Of a stretch of DNA of 64,000 nucleotides, positions 44,435 to 56,160 are shown piece by piece. Source of the DNA: Limonium bicolor (taxonomy: Eukaryota; Streptophyta; Magnoliopsida; Caryophyllales; Plumbaginaceae); assembly GCA_023374045.1 (NCBI GenBank), contig CM041778.1, positions 291,935,533 to 291,999,532 on the forward strand, read 5' to 3'. The notes below the pieces were generated by a model. That model had not been told where the DNA came from. It ran no database searches and was given only the letters and a program-made list of their open reading frames with translations. Each line of letters begins with the position of its first letter. Positions within the stretch are counted from its first letter, which is position 1. Made by a program: the position numbers and the translations under genes.

Positions 44435-45192
44435 TAAAAAATAATCATTAATAAAAAATACACAAAAATATTGTTAAAATGTTACATGATATAAAAAAAT
44501 TATAGTAGGTGACTTAAAATTGTAAAAGAGCTATAATTACAAATCAATAATACTTTAATAAATAATAAAAATTATTTAATGAGTAAAAAATCATTATGAT
44601 TTTAGCGAATGACTTAAAATTGTAAATATTTATAAAAACCTACAAAAATCATTAAAAACATTTAAATTTAAAATCAATATAAAAAACTCATATATTATAA
44701 TTTTATCATTTAAACAGTAAAATAATATAACTTTTCAATAACTTGTAATTATAGACTATTTTATTAATTTTTTATTGATAAATTTATTTAATGATTATAA
44801 TTTTTAGTCATTTATGAAAACAATATTCAAATGTTATATGATTTTAATTACTTTTCATAAGTAATTTTTAAATTTTGAGATTTCAATTACTGTTTTAGTT
44901 CCTTCTAGTTTTTGTAATTTTTTGGCATTTGGCAAGATTGTTTTCAAACTTAATATGTATATAATCAATTTTCATAATTATTTTTAACCTTTATGTTTGA
45001 GCATATATACTGGAAATTGTTGTAGGGTATGTGATGGAAGGGTAAAATAGGAACATCTAAAAATAATATGTCAAATTTAAACGGAGGGTATTTCAATGAA
45101 AAGGAACTTAGGAGTACACTGTGATAAGATGTAAAAGGCATGGGTATTTGATGAAATTTGCTCAAACTTCATGGATATATGATGAAATTTTC

Positions 45193-47429
45193 TAAATAAA
45201 AACAATGTTGTAATGATGAAAAATCATTATTTTTCTCTCTTATAGTTGCTTAATTAGAAAATAATTACTAATAGCTATAACCCTACAATAATAATGATAA
45301 AAATTTTAATAGAATGCTAACGTAAAATAGAAATAACAAGATACAATATTAAGAAACTTGGGTAGATTATTAAAGTTTTTTTTAAAAAATTATATTTTTA
45401 TTACATACACCTAGGAAATTTTATAATAAATATAAAATTATAAATATAAACAAATCAATATTTCCTAGTAGTATATGTTAAAATAGTATTCAAAATGAAT
45501 AACGTTTATAATTACAATTATTAACCCAATGTCAAAAAAGTTGTTGAGCAATGTGCTCAGAGTAAGAGGTAAGTATGGTAAGATAAATAGGTAATACCAA
45601 GTAGAATAAAAGAATATACTTTCTGATCTTGGATTGTTAGACAGAAATAACTAACACTTAGGCTCTGTTCGGCATGACTGTTTTGGCAGCATAAATGCAG
45701 CATATTTGGCAGCAGGAATGCGCTGGCATAAATGCAGCATATTTGCTAACAGAAATGTGCTGGCACAAATGCAGCTGTTTTGAAAACTGCTGTTTGGCAG
45801 TGTGACATATATGTAGCATATTTGGTTTAGTCAGTTATATGTGCGTTTAATGTTTTCGTATTACAATTACAATTTATTATATTACACTACGTAACTTTAT
45901 TTTGTTAGTAAAAATAAATAGAAAATTCACAAACAATATATTACTATGAGTATTTAATTTGCAATAAAATCCTTGAGAAACCAAAGAATAAAAATATTTA
46001 TATAACCAATAAAATTTTTATTTTTACTATTTAAGCAAAACTTGTAACTTCTAAACAATATATTTTTATTATCTAAATTTTATAATTCTTACAAATATAA
46101 AAGCGTAATAAAAGAGAACAAGCGTTTCAAATTTTCTGATAATATTATGTGAATTTATTTAGTGAAATTGTAACTTTTGATAATATTAATATTTTTATAA
46201 TTTTGTTTGTTAATAAATTTATATACGTTCATATTTCTATATACTATTTTAATATTTTAATTTATATATCAACAAGTGTGTATATTTATTGGTTTTTTTA
46301 ATTTTATTAATCTATGTGGTATTACAAATAATATATTGTAGATTTGTATTATGAATGTGGTTTTTTAAAAAATTTGTTAAATAAGTAGTACTATTTTTTA
46401 TAAATTATTTGAAGCATTATGTAGTTTGTAACAAATAAAGTAACTTGTAATTTTTTTTAAATCAATAGTCACAGTAATTGCATTATGAAGTGAGTAAAGA
46501 ATCGAAAGTGAAAGCACAGAAACAAAAAAGTAACATTTGCTGCGGGCATTTATGCTGACATTTATACTGACATTTATACTAACATTTATAATGACATTTG
46601 CTGCGGGCAATAAAAATATCTTATTTATGAGGGAGTGATTAAGACCCAGTGAAATTCTACAGGAAAATGCCTATAACATAGACAATCTATTTCTCATAAT
46701 TATTTATTTCATATTTTCTGTATTTTTTATTATTTATATAAGACTATTTTTACAAGTTTACTATTATCATAGATTTTTCTATATTTCCACAAAATTGTTT
46801 TCTTATTAGTTTATAAAGTTGATTCAATTTCACTATAGATGTCCAACACTATTTATTATGAAAACGTCTATAACTCATCTAAATCCACACAATCAATTGA
46901 AAATATAAAGTTGAATGGTAAAGTAGAATCATGAAATCTTTCCTTGCAGTTGTACTAAGTCAGTTTAATAAAAATACAATCAAATTTTTAAAATTCACAA
47001 TCACCAATGTATAATCAGTATTCTAGAGTTTGCAGTTGAGGAATAAAAAAAAAAAAAAACAGGTATACAACAATCTCTCACTCTCCATACTCTCATTATG
47101 ATATAATTTTTTTAAGTATCCTAGTTAAACAACTATGAATTTATAAATAATTTTTTAAATTTAATTTTTTATGTTTATCTATTCATTCCATTTTTGTTCA
47201 ATCTCGTCAGTCAATTTGTTTTTTAAATATATAAACATCGAAGCTTAGTCACACTAGATACAACACTTAAATTAAAAAAACACTAATTATACAATTAAAA
47301 AATATAATTCAATATTATCAATTTTTTACAACACTTTAATATCATGTATAACTAATTGTACCTTAAGAAAAAAATCATGATAAAATCAATTTTCTTATGT
47401 CCATGAAGACGGTGAAAAAACCTCATAGG
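45193..47429. other. Very AT-rich intergenic DNA with one hAT-like terminus
   Basis: No gene is supported. At 45,659-45,800 TTAGGCTCTGTTCGGC is followed by repeated GCAGCATAAATGCAGCATAT, a typical start of plant hAT MITEs. Repeated ACATTTATACTGACATTTAT and GCTGCGGGCA phrases at 46,540-46,610 could be the other side, but the terminal repeat was not found there. Confidence 0.45.
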
Positions 47430-49020
47430 GTGTGGCCTGTTCACATGGATTGGTCCGCAAATCCAATATGAGTGTGGTCTATCCGTATTGATTGGTACGC
47501 AGATCAGACATCAGTGTGGCCTGTTTGCATGGATTGGTCCGCAAATCAAATCTGTGTGGCTTGTCCATATGGATTGGTCCGCGAATCATGAGTGTGGTCT
47601 ATCCGCGTGGATTGGTCTAAATTAGACCTGGCAATTTGGGTCGCTGGGTCGGGTTGATATCAACCCTAACCCAACTCATTTAAAATATCATCAACCCAAC
47701 CCAATCCAAAAATGGATGGGTCAGAAAATCATGACCCTAACCCAACCCGTTTAAAATCCTTCAACCCTAACCCAACCCCCAACCATTTTTTAAGCATACA
47801 ATAATTTAGATGGATTAGGAGTAGAAATTAATAAAAAAATCCAAAAACATCCGGTGCTAGCTGGCACACTAATTAGGATGAAGCAAAAGGAAGAGAAGTA
47901 ATCTTGCTTGATCGACCCAACTTTAAACGAATTCCATGTTATGCAAAGAATTTAAAAGTACTGCACCAATTTCCAATGAATAGAATAACACGTATTTTTC
48001 TATAAGTTTATATTTATTAATATGAGTCTAAAGCTCTACCACTGTTGGGGAGGCATCACATCTAGATATGCACATGATCCTAGTGCCCTTAATACAAAGG
48101 AGAATGAAAATGAAAATCTTCATTATGCATTAGAGAAATATACTAAAGACAAATCTTCTAAAGTTATAAATAATTTATAAACTGAGAGCTCAAAGCCTCA
48201 AACTATGACTGATAGTTTTTAAATAATTACACCTGTTTAAATTGAGTGCTCATGTGAGAAAAATACAATCACAATCACTTCATCGTTACCAACAGTTGAT
48301 GAACTTTTATGCAGCACGTTATCCACATTGTTGGCTTCAGAATTCACTAAGAGGTCTATAATCAAGATCCTACTTATAAAAAATACATATCACCTACTTT
48401 TGTTCACCCTTCTAGATAATCTTAACATACATATGTTCTTAAGAACAACTATGGCTGTGAGAATAAGAAAACAAACATTGGCAGAGATGAAGAGCGACAT
48501 GGACGTGAGTAGCGACATAGAGAAGAAAATGGATGTGAATCTGCAAGACGAGAGCATTTGGGTTTTCAAAATTATGTTAAGGTCTGGTTGGACCCTTTGT
48601 TTAATATGCAGCTGGTTGGGTTGTTTGTTTAGTAAAGATTATGTGATATTATTAAAGGTGGGATAGTCCAACTGACTTGGGCTTAAGGCTAAGGTATATA
48701 TATATATATATGTGAATTAATATTTTTATTTTTTTATTATTAACAAATATATTTTCGGGTTTCGGGTTGGGTCATGGGTTAAGATCTTTATCCTAACCCA
48801 ACCCACAAAATTAGTTTATTACCCTAACCCAACCCAAAAAATAGATGGATCAATAATCAAGACCCTAACCCGCAAAAGTATGGGTTGGGTTCGGGTTGGA
48901 TTTCGGGTTGAATCAAAATTGCCAGGTCTAGTCTAAATCGGACATGAGTGTGGCCTGTCTGCATGGATTAGTCCGTAAATTGGATGTGAGTGTGGCCTGT
49001 TCGCATAGATTGGTAAACTC
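47430..49020. repeat. Minisatellite of about 42 bp, seven units, split by a hAT element
   Basis: Units follow the pattern GTGTGGCCTGTYCGCATGG plus ATTGGTCCGCAAATC and a short variable tail. Five lie before the hAT insertion (47,430-47,622) and about two after it (48,931-49,020). The repeat phase continues across the insertion. Confidence 0.85.
47623..48930. mobile_element. Non-autonomous hAT element, 1308 bp, with perfect 8-bp target duplication
   Basis: The ends TAGACCTGGCAATTT and AAATTGCCAGGTCTA are inverted repeats, flanked by GTCTAAAT on both sides (47,615-47,622 and 48,931-48,938), the 8-bp duplication of hAT elements. Subterminal regions are filled with AACCCAACCC-like words on the left and GGGTTGGGTT-like words on the right, in inverted orientation. 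The interior has no transposase; a plus-strand frame at 48,328-48,666 has no recognisable domain. Confidence 0.95.
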
Positions 49021-50040
49021 AAAGCGGATATACGCGATGGAAAAACCTTTTTTAGGTGGGATAATATGTGATGCACATACATAATCATGTGTCCGTAAAA
49101 AAATGCAAAATCAACAGACAAGTTTATATTAAAAAAACTTGTCACTTTGGATTCTAAACACATAAGATAAATTTTAAAAAACTGACCGTATATTTTTTAT
49201 AATGATTGCGTCAGATTAAAAAATGAATAAACTTAGATAAAACCTCTAAAAGAATGAAAAAAAGAAGACAATTAGAAATTATAAATAACAAGTACTTTAA
49301 CTCTATTTAATACTATATGTTATAATTGTCCTTAGTAATCTCTTACTTATTCACCTAGTTATACTAACAAACGAAGTTCTTAAGTAAAAATATCTATCAT
49401 CCTACGCAAAAAGTTATAGTGAATATAACCCTGAAAATCATATTCTAATATATGTTCCAAACTATATTCAATTACAAAGATATCGACTGTAAAGCTTTGT
49501 AACTTTGTATTCCTTAAAAATAATGTAAGAGATATTAATGAATACTTATTCATTATGTGTTGGGAGGGATTACTGTCTATAGCCCATATATATGGGCTCC
49601 ATAAGCCTGGGAAGCATATCAATTAAAGGTTGTCGGGGTAGGTGAGCGGGCCATATCGCTGTGAAGTTTACCAAGGGGTTTGGGAGCCCATCTCAACTAT
49701 CCCTACACTAAAATGAAAGGACGAGGCACTAATCGCCTCGGTCTGGTTCCTTCATTTTCTGCATGGCGTGTTTGAGACCCTGACCAAATGCAGGTTTATG
49801 GTTTGAGCACAAGCAGAAGATATCTTAATTAGTAGCTTTAATAGACAAAATATAATGATTAGTGTGAAACGTTAAAAGTATGCACCCGTATAGAACACTG
49901 GTTAATTAAACAACATTAATTCATAAGCTTAAGCAAAAGGTAAATTCTTACCTAAGATTTTTTTTTTCTGTTTTTCCTTTCCTCGCGCACCGCGTAACTG
50001 TTTTGTTTTTTTCTTTTTCATTTTTTTCTTATTTTTAAAG
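49021..50040. other. Intergenic, no gene seen
   Basis: AT-rich, with a GC-richer patch at 49,620-49,800 (ACGAGGCACTAATCGCCTCG is an imperfect palindrome). No coding frame of plausible composition. Confidence 0.45.
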
Positions 50041-50279
50041 ATTTTATTCTTTTTCTTTATTTATTATAAAAACTTCAAATTGTTGTAACTTTTAATATAT
50101 AAGTCCAAAATGAAAAAAAATTATATCCACCTAAATTCAAGCTCTTCAAACAAGACCAGTAGATATGTTTTGATAACTTTTAAAAAAAAATATTTTTTGA
50201 TACACTAAAATGATAATATGATTCATTAAAATTGATATTATGATTCATTAAGTAATAAGTGGTGAATTCGACGTTTTTA

Positions 50280-50640
50280 ACTTTACTAGGGTGGGTTTTG
50301 GGGTGTTTTGGGGTAGGGTAATCTATTTGGAATTTGTTCTGTACTTTACATTGTAGCAACTAACTCGACATGGCCTTCGACGTTTTTTAGTTTTACTAGG
50401 GTGGGATTTTAGGGTGTTTTGGGGGTAGGGTAATCTATTTGGATATCGTTCTATATTTTACATTGTAGCAACTAACTCGAACGGTTTTTAGGGTCTGTGG
50501 TAGCAGGTTTAGGGTCGTTAGACCCTAAACCCGCCATTACAAACCCTAAAAATGCCTTTGATATTTTTTAGCTTTTCTAGGGTGGGTTTTAGGGTGTGTG
50601 GGTTAGGTTAATCTATTTGGAAGTCGTTTTATACTTTAAT
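50280..50640. repeat. Repeat C, three units inside an inverted-repeat element
   Basis: Units share TTTTTAACTTTACTAGGGTGG, GGGGTAGGGTAATCTATTTG and ACATTGTAGCAACTAACTCG. One holds a near-perfect palindrome GTTTAGGGTCGTTAGACC followed by CTAAACC, and ACAAACCCTAAA follows. These match the copies at 35.4 and 39.8 kb. Confidence 0.8.
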
Positions 50641-50930
50641 GTGATAATGTACATATTTAATGTGAGAATGTACATGTTCAATTATCAGAATGTATATGTT
50701 TTAATGAACATCTGTACATGTTTGTATGACCATCTGTACAAGTTTTCTCCCTTATATGTACAGGTTTTAATCTAAGGATGTACATATTTAATGATTCGTA
50801 CAGATTTATGTGACCATCTGTATGTTTTTAATGCGAGGATGTACATGTTTTTACGTGAGGATGTGCATGTTTTAATGAACATTTATACATGTTTGTATGA
50901 CCATCTGTACAAGTTTTCTTTTACGTTCTA
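50641..50930. repeat. TACATGTTT-type minisatellite
   Basis: About ten degenerate copies of a 25-30 bp unit such as GAGGATGTACATGTTTTAAT and ACCATCTGTACAAGTTTTCT. Confidence 0.75.
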
Positions 50931-51110
50931 TTCACTATACATGTAAAAATAATTTTTTAAAAAAGTTGTCAAAATATATCCATGACTGGTCTTGTTTTGA
51001 AGAGCTTGAATTTAGATGAACAATGATATAATTTTTTCCATTTTGGACTTATATATTAAAAGTTATAATAATTTAAAATTTTTGTGATAAAGAAAGAAAA
51101 AAGATTAATT

Positions 51111-51915
51111 TAAAAAAAAACAAATCGTGTCCCTCCCATCTCTCTCCCAATTTTTATAAATTACAAACTTACCCCATATGTAACTATCAATATAATTACC
51201 AGGTCATCATATCATTCATATGTAACCAGGATGGCTACATTGGGATGTAACTCAGACCTGTCAAAGCAAAATTAACTATTTTGTCTCTATATATTATAAG
51301 GGCGGCTTGGGGATGGAATCTTTAAAATTTGATACCGTTTCAGATGCTATCCTCCTCTAGCATTATTGATTAGTTTAGTGAAGTCTCAGAAGCTGATTAA
51401 TGGCTGGTCTAGCTACTTGATAAACCGCTTGAGTTACGTACTGTGTACTCTTTGGTAAGTAAAATGCTAGTAACATATATATGGAAACAATAACTCTTTA
51501 TTATATCCACATGTAATTATCTTTGGCTAAATTAACTATACATATGGCCATATATCAACAGTTTGAAACCTTGTGTTTATAACTCTTCTCGAAAGCCTAT
51601 CTATTTTACATTATCTTAATATATTTAGCATACATCAACATTGTGTGTTGCTATAGATTCTTACACAATTTATTAAACTTTAGGTATCTAATTAATTGTC
51701 GCTATTTTGAAAATTAATTAAAAACTTATTTAAGGTAGTGAGTCATGGGATATATTTGGGGCGATTTAGGTTATAATTGAGATCGTTTTTACTTACACCT
51801 TACAATGTGGAACTAACACTTACCAATACTTGTATTCTTATGGAAACTATTTTCCACCATAATCACCCCTTCGTGCCAATTACGGATTCTTGAAGACTTT
51901 TGTGTTGTTTATATA
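51111..51915. other. Intergenic, no gene seen
   Basis: Mixed AT-rich sequence with a slightly GC-richer stretch at 51,295-51,460 that opens no convincing frame. Confidence 0.45.
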
Positions 51916-52461
51916 GGGAAAATTACATCCCCACCCATGACGTTTGGTGAAATTACACACCCCACCCATGAGGTTTCAAAAATTACTTTGCTCACTCATG
52001 TGGTTTCCTCTATTTTACATCCGCCAACTTTCCTAATATTTGATCAACTTAAAAGATGCTTAAATGTTGTTCAAAATTGACAAAAATTTACATGGATGAT
52101 GCTAAAGTGTTATATTTTTTTCTAACGCCAAATCCAAAGTTTTTAAAGCTTATATATGACTTGTGGGACCAATGAAAATACGTTGGCATGTCCAATGTTT
52201 TATTGGGTCCCACGGATCACATATGAGCTTAAAAATCATTGGATTTCACGCTAGATTAAAATATAACACCTTAGCATCATTCATGTAAAGTTTCATCAAT
52301 TTTGGACAACATTTAAGCATCTTTTAAGTTGATCAAATATTAGAAAAGTTGTCAGATGTAAAATAGAGGAAACCACATGGGTGGACAAAGTAATTTTTGA
52401 AACCTCATGGGTGGGGTGTGTAATTTCATCAAACGTCATGGGTGGAGTATGTAATTTTTTC
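51916..52461. mobile_element. Palindromic Mutator-like element, 546 bp
   Basis: The left arm starts GGGAAAATTACATCCCCACC and the right arm ends GGTGGAGTATGTAATTTTTTC. The arms, over 200 bp each, are inverted copies almost to the centre (CTAATATTTGATCAACTTAAAA and its complement) and are built of words like CACCCATGAGGTTTC. The flanks are AT-rich (GTTTATATA and TTATATATT), not an exact duplication. Non-coding. Confidence 0.75.
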
Positions 52462-52635
52462 TTATATATTTAGCGGCACTTGGCCTAGCAATCATTACAA
52501 ACACTGGAGGCTCTGCTGAAAGAAATGGAAACAACTTGGGAGATATCTGTCTCCTCCTCTTTTAACTTCAGTTAGTTCATTCTCTGCCTCTCGCTAATTA
52601 AGTACGTCACTGGAAATTGCGCTGAAGTGGTGATA

Positions 52636-52767
52636 CTAAAGCGAGGTCCTCTTCTTCTGTGGCTTCGGAGGGAGGTCTGCTGGCAGCTCTATCTGATGCA
52701 TGTTGAAGTAGTCGAGCTCCCATGCCACCAAGGCGTTGAGCATGAGTTTTTCATTTGATGTTGCCAT
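52636..52767 (-). CDS. 43-residue small protein of unknown function
   Basis: An intact frame runs from ATG 52,767 to TAG 52,636. Its codon third positions are GC-rich, unlike the AT-rich surroundings. The product begins MATSNEKLMLNALVAWELDY, continues through FNMHQIELPADLPPKPQ and ends in a basic tail (KKRTSL). It looks like a short amphipathic helix followed by a proline-rich, basic end; there is no signal peptide. A TATA box lies about 110 bp upstream, so it may be a free-standing small gene. It could also be the last exon of a longer gene. No family was recognised. Confidence 0.5.
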   Translation of the reverse strand: MATSNEKLMLNALVAWELDYFNMHQIELPADLPPKPQKKRTSL

Positions 52768-52875
52768 TAATTAATTGGCTTCCGTTTGCATGGTTCATCC
52801 TCCGCTAGGCGAGCTGTCATCTACACATATGCTTGTTGTGGTGGTGGTGGGATCTGGCCTAGTCTTTTTTTTTTT

Positions 52876-52885
52876 ATATATATAG
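52876..52885 (-). promoter_or_regulatory. TATA box upstream of the 43-residue ORF
   Basis: On the minus strand ACTATATATATAAAAAA lies about 110 bp before the ATG, leaving room for a leader of about 80 nt that contains CCACCACCACCACAACAAGC. A TA microsatellite by chance is the alternative. Confidence 0.4.
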
Positions 52886-53640
52886 TTTACTGCCATTAGC
52901 AGCTACAGGCATGTACTCATCAAAACTTGATGCACCCGCCATAGATATTACAGTATACTAAAAGATGAACAAAAGGTGAACGAAACACAAGTCTCGACAA
53001 GTAGAGTATCGAATTAAAGGAGAGGAGAGAACTTGGCTGCTAATGAAAGTATGCAAAGGGATGAAGCTATGGCTATGCTTCAGGGGACTCGATATCTGTC
53101 ATCAACCTGCAGATTTCTAATCAAATTTTGCTTCCTATTCATGAAGGCCTTTTTGTGGGAATATCAAGCATCTGGTCTAGTCTTGTGGAGGTGATGAGGC
53201 TGAGTTTTTAGGTCGTGGTTATAAGGTGAGGTGGAATAATAGCTAGTTTATGGTTTACAATTTAAAAGGTGTAACCACTTCACATATTCTTACATTGGCT
53301 CTTTGATTTGTGTCAAATGATTTATGAAGATTCACTACAACATATGTGATTAAATAGTGCGCACATTATATAAACTATTAAGAAGGCGATACAAAATTGT
53401 CCTAGAGATTGATATGAAATAGGAAGTTGCATTTGCGTTGTGTAAGACCCTATAAAAACGGCAGGTTCAGATGAAAGACAACACTAAGTTATTTTGTTCT
53501 TTTGGAATATAGTAATTTACATCAGAACTAAATAATGTCCTCCACTATTTACTCAAATACAACATATAAAGTAATTTATCTTATTTAAGCTTCTCTTTTC
53601 TCCTGTTTTTTAAAAAACAAACCTTACTCTCCTCTCCCGA
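52886..53640. other. Upstream flank of the small ORF, no other gene seen
   Basis: Moderately AT-rich; no coding frame or repeat was recognised. Confidence 0.4.
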
Positions 53641-53732
53641 TACTAATTATGGTTGCCTTCGACGCCACTCCAACGTTTCAAAAGCGAGAGAACAATAGTC
53701 CAATCCCTTCCTGTTCTTCAATCTTGAACTTG

Positions 53733-54020
53733 CGAAGTAGAGACAAATCGGTAAGTGTCCTCCTTCCATCTTCCACGTTGTGTTCCTTCCTCCATCTTCC
53801 ATGGCTAGGGTTCTTTGATATTACAAAACAGAGACAAATCGGTAGGTGTTTCTCCTTTCATCTTCCTTGTCTGTGTTCCTCCTTCCATCTTCTACGGCTA
53901 GGGTTCTTCGAACGTGCAAAACAGAGACAACTCGGTAGATGTTCTTCCTTTCCATTTTCCATGTTTGTGTTCCTCCTTCCATCTTTCTAGGCAAGGATTC
54001 CTCAAACATGCGAAGTAGAA
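53733..54020. repeat. Tandem repeat of about 92 bp, three to four units
   Basis: AGAGACAAATCGGTA or close variants recur near 53,739, 53,830, 53,922 and 54,014. Each is followed by a CT-rich stretch (GTTCCTCCTTCCATCTTC) and GGCTAGGGTTCTT. The frames crossing it on both strands are repeat translations. Confidence 0.85.
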
Positions 54021-56160
54021 ACAAATTGGTAGGGTTCTTTGAACTTTTTGCTGGTTGTATACTTTTATTTATGTGAAAATTTGATGAAATATTACCAAAA
54101 GAATTCGACCTCAGTTCGCATTGGTGTGTGAGATTTGTTCTCCCTCTTACTGAAGGGATTTTCACATCTTTCCCTTTATATTTGATTTGTCTATCTGTTT
54201 CAAACTTTCTAGCAGAGTTCCAACCTTCTCACGGGAGTTAGGTGATCTAATCGACAAATTGTTCATACAAGCGGGTTTAGATCTTATCTGTTTGTTTGTG
54301 TTGTATATCGAACATGAGGTGTTTGTCCTTTTTGCAAGGGTCTGACATTGCTCCTAAATCGGCACGAATGTAGCAATATCTGATTGTACGGGGTAAACCT
54401 AACGACAAGTGTACAGGTCGATTATAGCAAGTTTTCTTAGGAGTATCCCTCTAGGTTATCGAACCAAAGGAGACAGTGTCTAGTTTGAGTCTCTATCCTA
54501 ATCTAACTAATAAACTATCAGAAACAAATAACAAGAAAGTTTGGGGTTTGTTTGATGAAATAAAAGCTAAATTAAAGACAATAAAAGGATAATCTTGTAA
54601 AAAATTCTAACAAAAGAATCCTGGTTTACAACTTCCCCCTAATTCTTGAATTTCCCTTCCTAGCTATGTGTTCTTCTAATTCCATATTGCAACCTCATAT
54701 CTAAATTATTCTACTCCCGGTCTCCCGAAAAATAGATTCTTACTAGCAATTACTAAATCCTAACTCCCATTATGAATTTACTAATTAACTAATAGTGTAA
54801 AACTTTTATCTAGTTTGTAATCAGCTAAAATGAAGAATTTTCATCTCTAGATTAACTGGTAGTATTCCTGTTGCTTATTGAATGCCGCAGTTCTCACTTG
54901 TAAGCAATCAAACTAGATAAACTTAAGCAATTATAAGTCACGGGAGAATTCAACAATTAAACAAGAAAGCAATTATAGTTCTCACTTGTGTTGTTGTTTT
55001 GTGTTGTGCAAAATACTAATGAAAGTATCTTGCTAACTAATGGGCAGTGAACCCAGTCAAAGCAGTACAACAATTGTCGTATCCACAGAGAATTTGCAAC
55101 TATCTAGCTAATTACATGTATAGTAAATGTGCATAAATATAAACAAAAGTTCATAAATGTAAATTTGGGGATTTTTTTGGGGTTTTTGGTCTGATAATTG
55201 GAATGAAAGAAAACAATAAACTACTCTAACTAATCTAGGATAGGTGTATCTCGGGATACATCTTTGCACCCATAACCCCTTTACTACCGATTGTCAACCC
55301 TTGAACTTAAATCTAAACAACAAAACACTTAATTAATTAGCAACCTAATCTAGGCCTACTAATCCTAACTAATTTAACCAGGAGTTCTACAATAGCTAGA
55401 CCCCGGGTCAATAGGCAGCACTAAGCTCAATTTCCCCAAAGTTACAATATAGTCTAACCTCCGGATTTACCAATTTTAGAGTACATTGATCTAGCCCCCA
55501 ACGGTTTTACTTCCGTAAGCCCGTCCATCGAAATTGACAATAATGATAAACTTATCGGCAACGTTAAACCAACCAATTTAATAATTTGACAATGAATTGA
55601 GCAAACCCTAATCAAATCCTCAAATCAAATGTGAACAAATTTAGAAGCCATAAACACTCATTAATTATCTTTATTAAGCTCAAGAACTAAAACAACGCAT
55701 AAAACAAGTTCAAGGTCAACATTGGAGGTTTAGGGGATTTGAGGCAAAATCCTCATCCCAAGATGCAAAGGAGGTTAAGCCTCTATTATAGCATAAATAT
55801 GAGTAGAGGGAGAAGAATTAGCCATTAGAGGTGAAGGGGGGCTTCCATGGAGGTGAGTTATTCCTCCTCTTCTTTTCTTCTTCTCTTCTCTTACTTTCGC
55901 CTGTATGCTCTTTGCACGACTTCCTTTTATTTCTTTCTTTTCTGTGTTATGAACTCACAAATCTGCTACGTTTTGGGGTTGTCGGGGCATATGTTCGGGT
56001 TTAATACTCGTGCCAATCTACGTGAAGAATTTTTGGTGAAACATCTCATATGGGAAACTGTCTAACCAACCTAGCTCACAAGCCATTCAGGCTTGAAAAC
56101 TAGCCCATTTAAGTCTTTTGTCCTCACTTAGGCTTAAAATGGAAGGTCTTGTTGTTGTAG
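54021..56160. other. Non-coding DNA, probably old retrotransposon material
   Basis: No coding frame of plausible composition. Two passages, about 54,375-54,480 and 55,025-55,130, have the non-coding flavour of plant LTR retrotransposon flanks (CGACAAGTGTACAGGTCG; AATTGTCGTATCCACAGAG). A short frame at 55,847-56,065 is Ser/Phe/Leu-rich and not supported. Confidence 0.35.

Larger units (their letters stand above)
43679..45192. mobile_element. Palindromic Mutator-like element, about 1.5 kb, hosting a Stowaway MITE
   Basis: The left end GGAAATTTCACCTAATATTT is followed by GATTTCATCAAATACCTCT. The right side reads GGTATTTGATGAAATTTGCTC and ends ATATGATGAAATTTTC, an imperfect inverted copy with reiterated words in both arms (43,679-43,830 and 45,030-45,192). 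The centre is AT-rich and non-coding and contains the 44,162-44,434 MITE and a local tandem duplication. The target duplication is unclear. Confidence 0.6.
50041..51110. mobile_element. Long-inverted-repeat element carrying Repeat C and a TACATGTTT minisatellite
   Basis: The arms 50,041-50,205 and 50,945-51,110 are inverted copies of about 165 bp; for example AATATATAAGTCCAAAATG on the left pairs with CATTTTGGACTTATATATT on the right, and CTCTTCAAACAAGACCAG with CTGGTCTTGTTTTGAAGAG. The true ends may lie a little further out. The interior holds three Repeat C units (50,280-50,640), then a minisatellite. Non-coding. Repeat C also leads both Sat B arrays. Confidence 0.7.

Noticed and set aside
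48328..48666. 112-codon frame inside the 1.3-kb hAT element as a transposase remnant
   Set aside because: No hAT dimerisation motif or zinc finger can be seen, and the composition is not distinguishable from chance.
53649..54165. 113- and 114-codon frames over the CT-rich repeat
   Set aside because: Both are repeat translations on opposite strands over the same 92-bp units.
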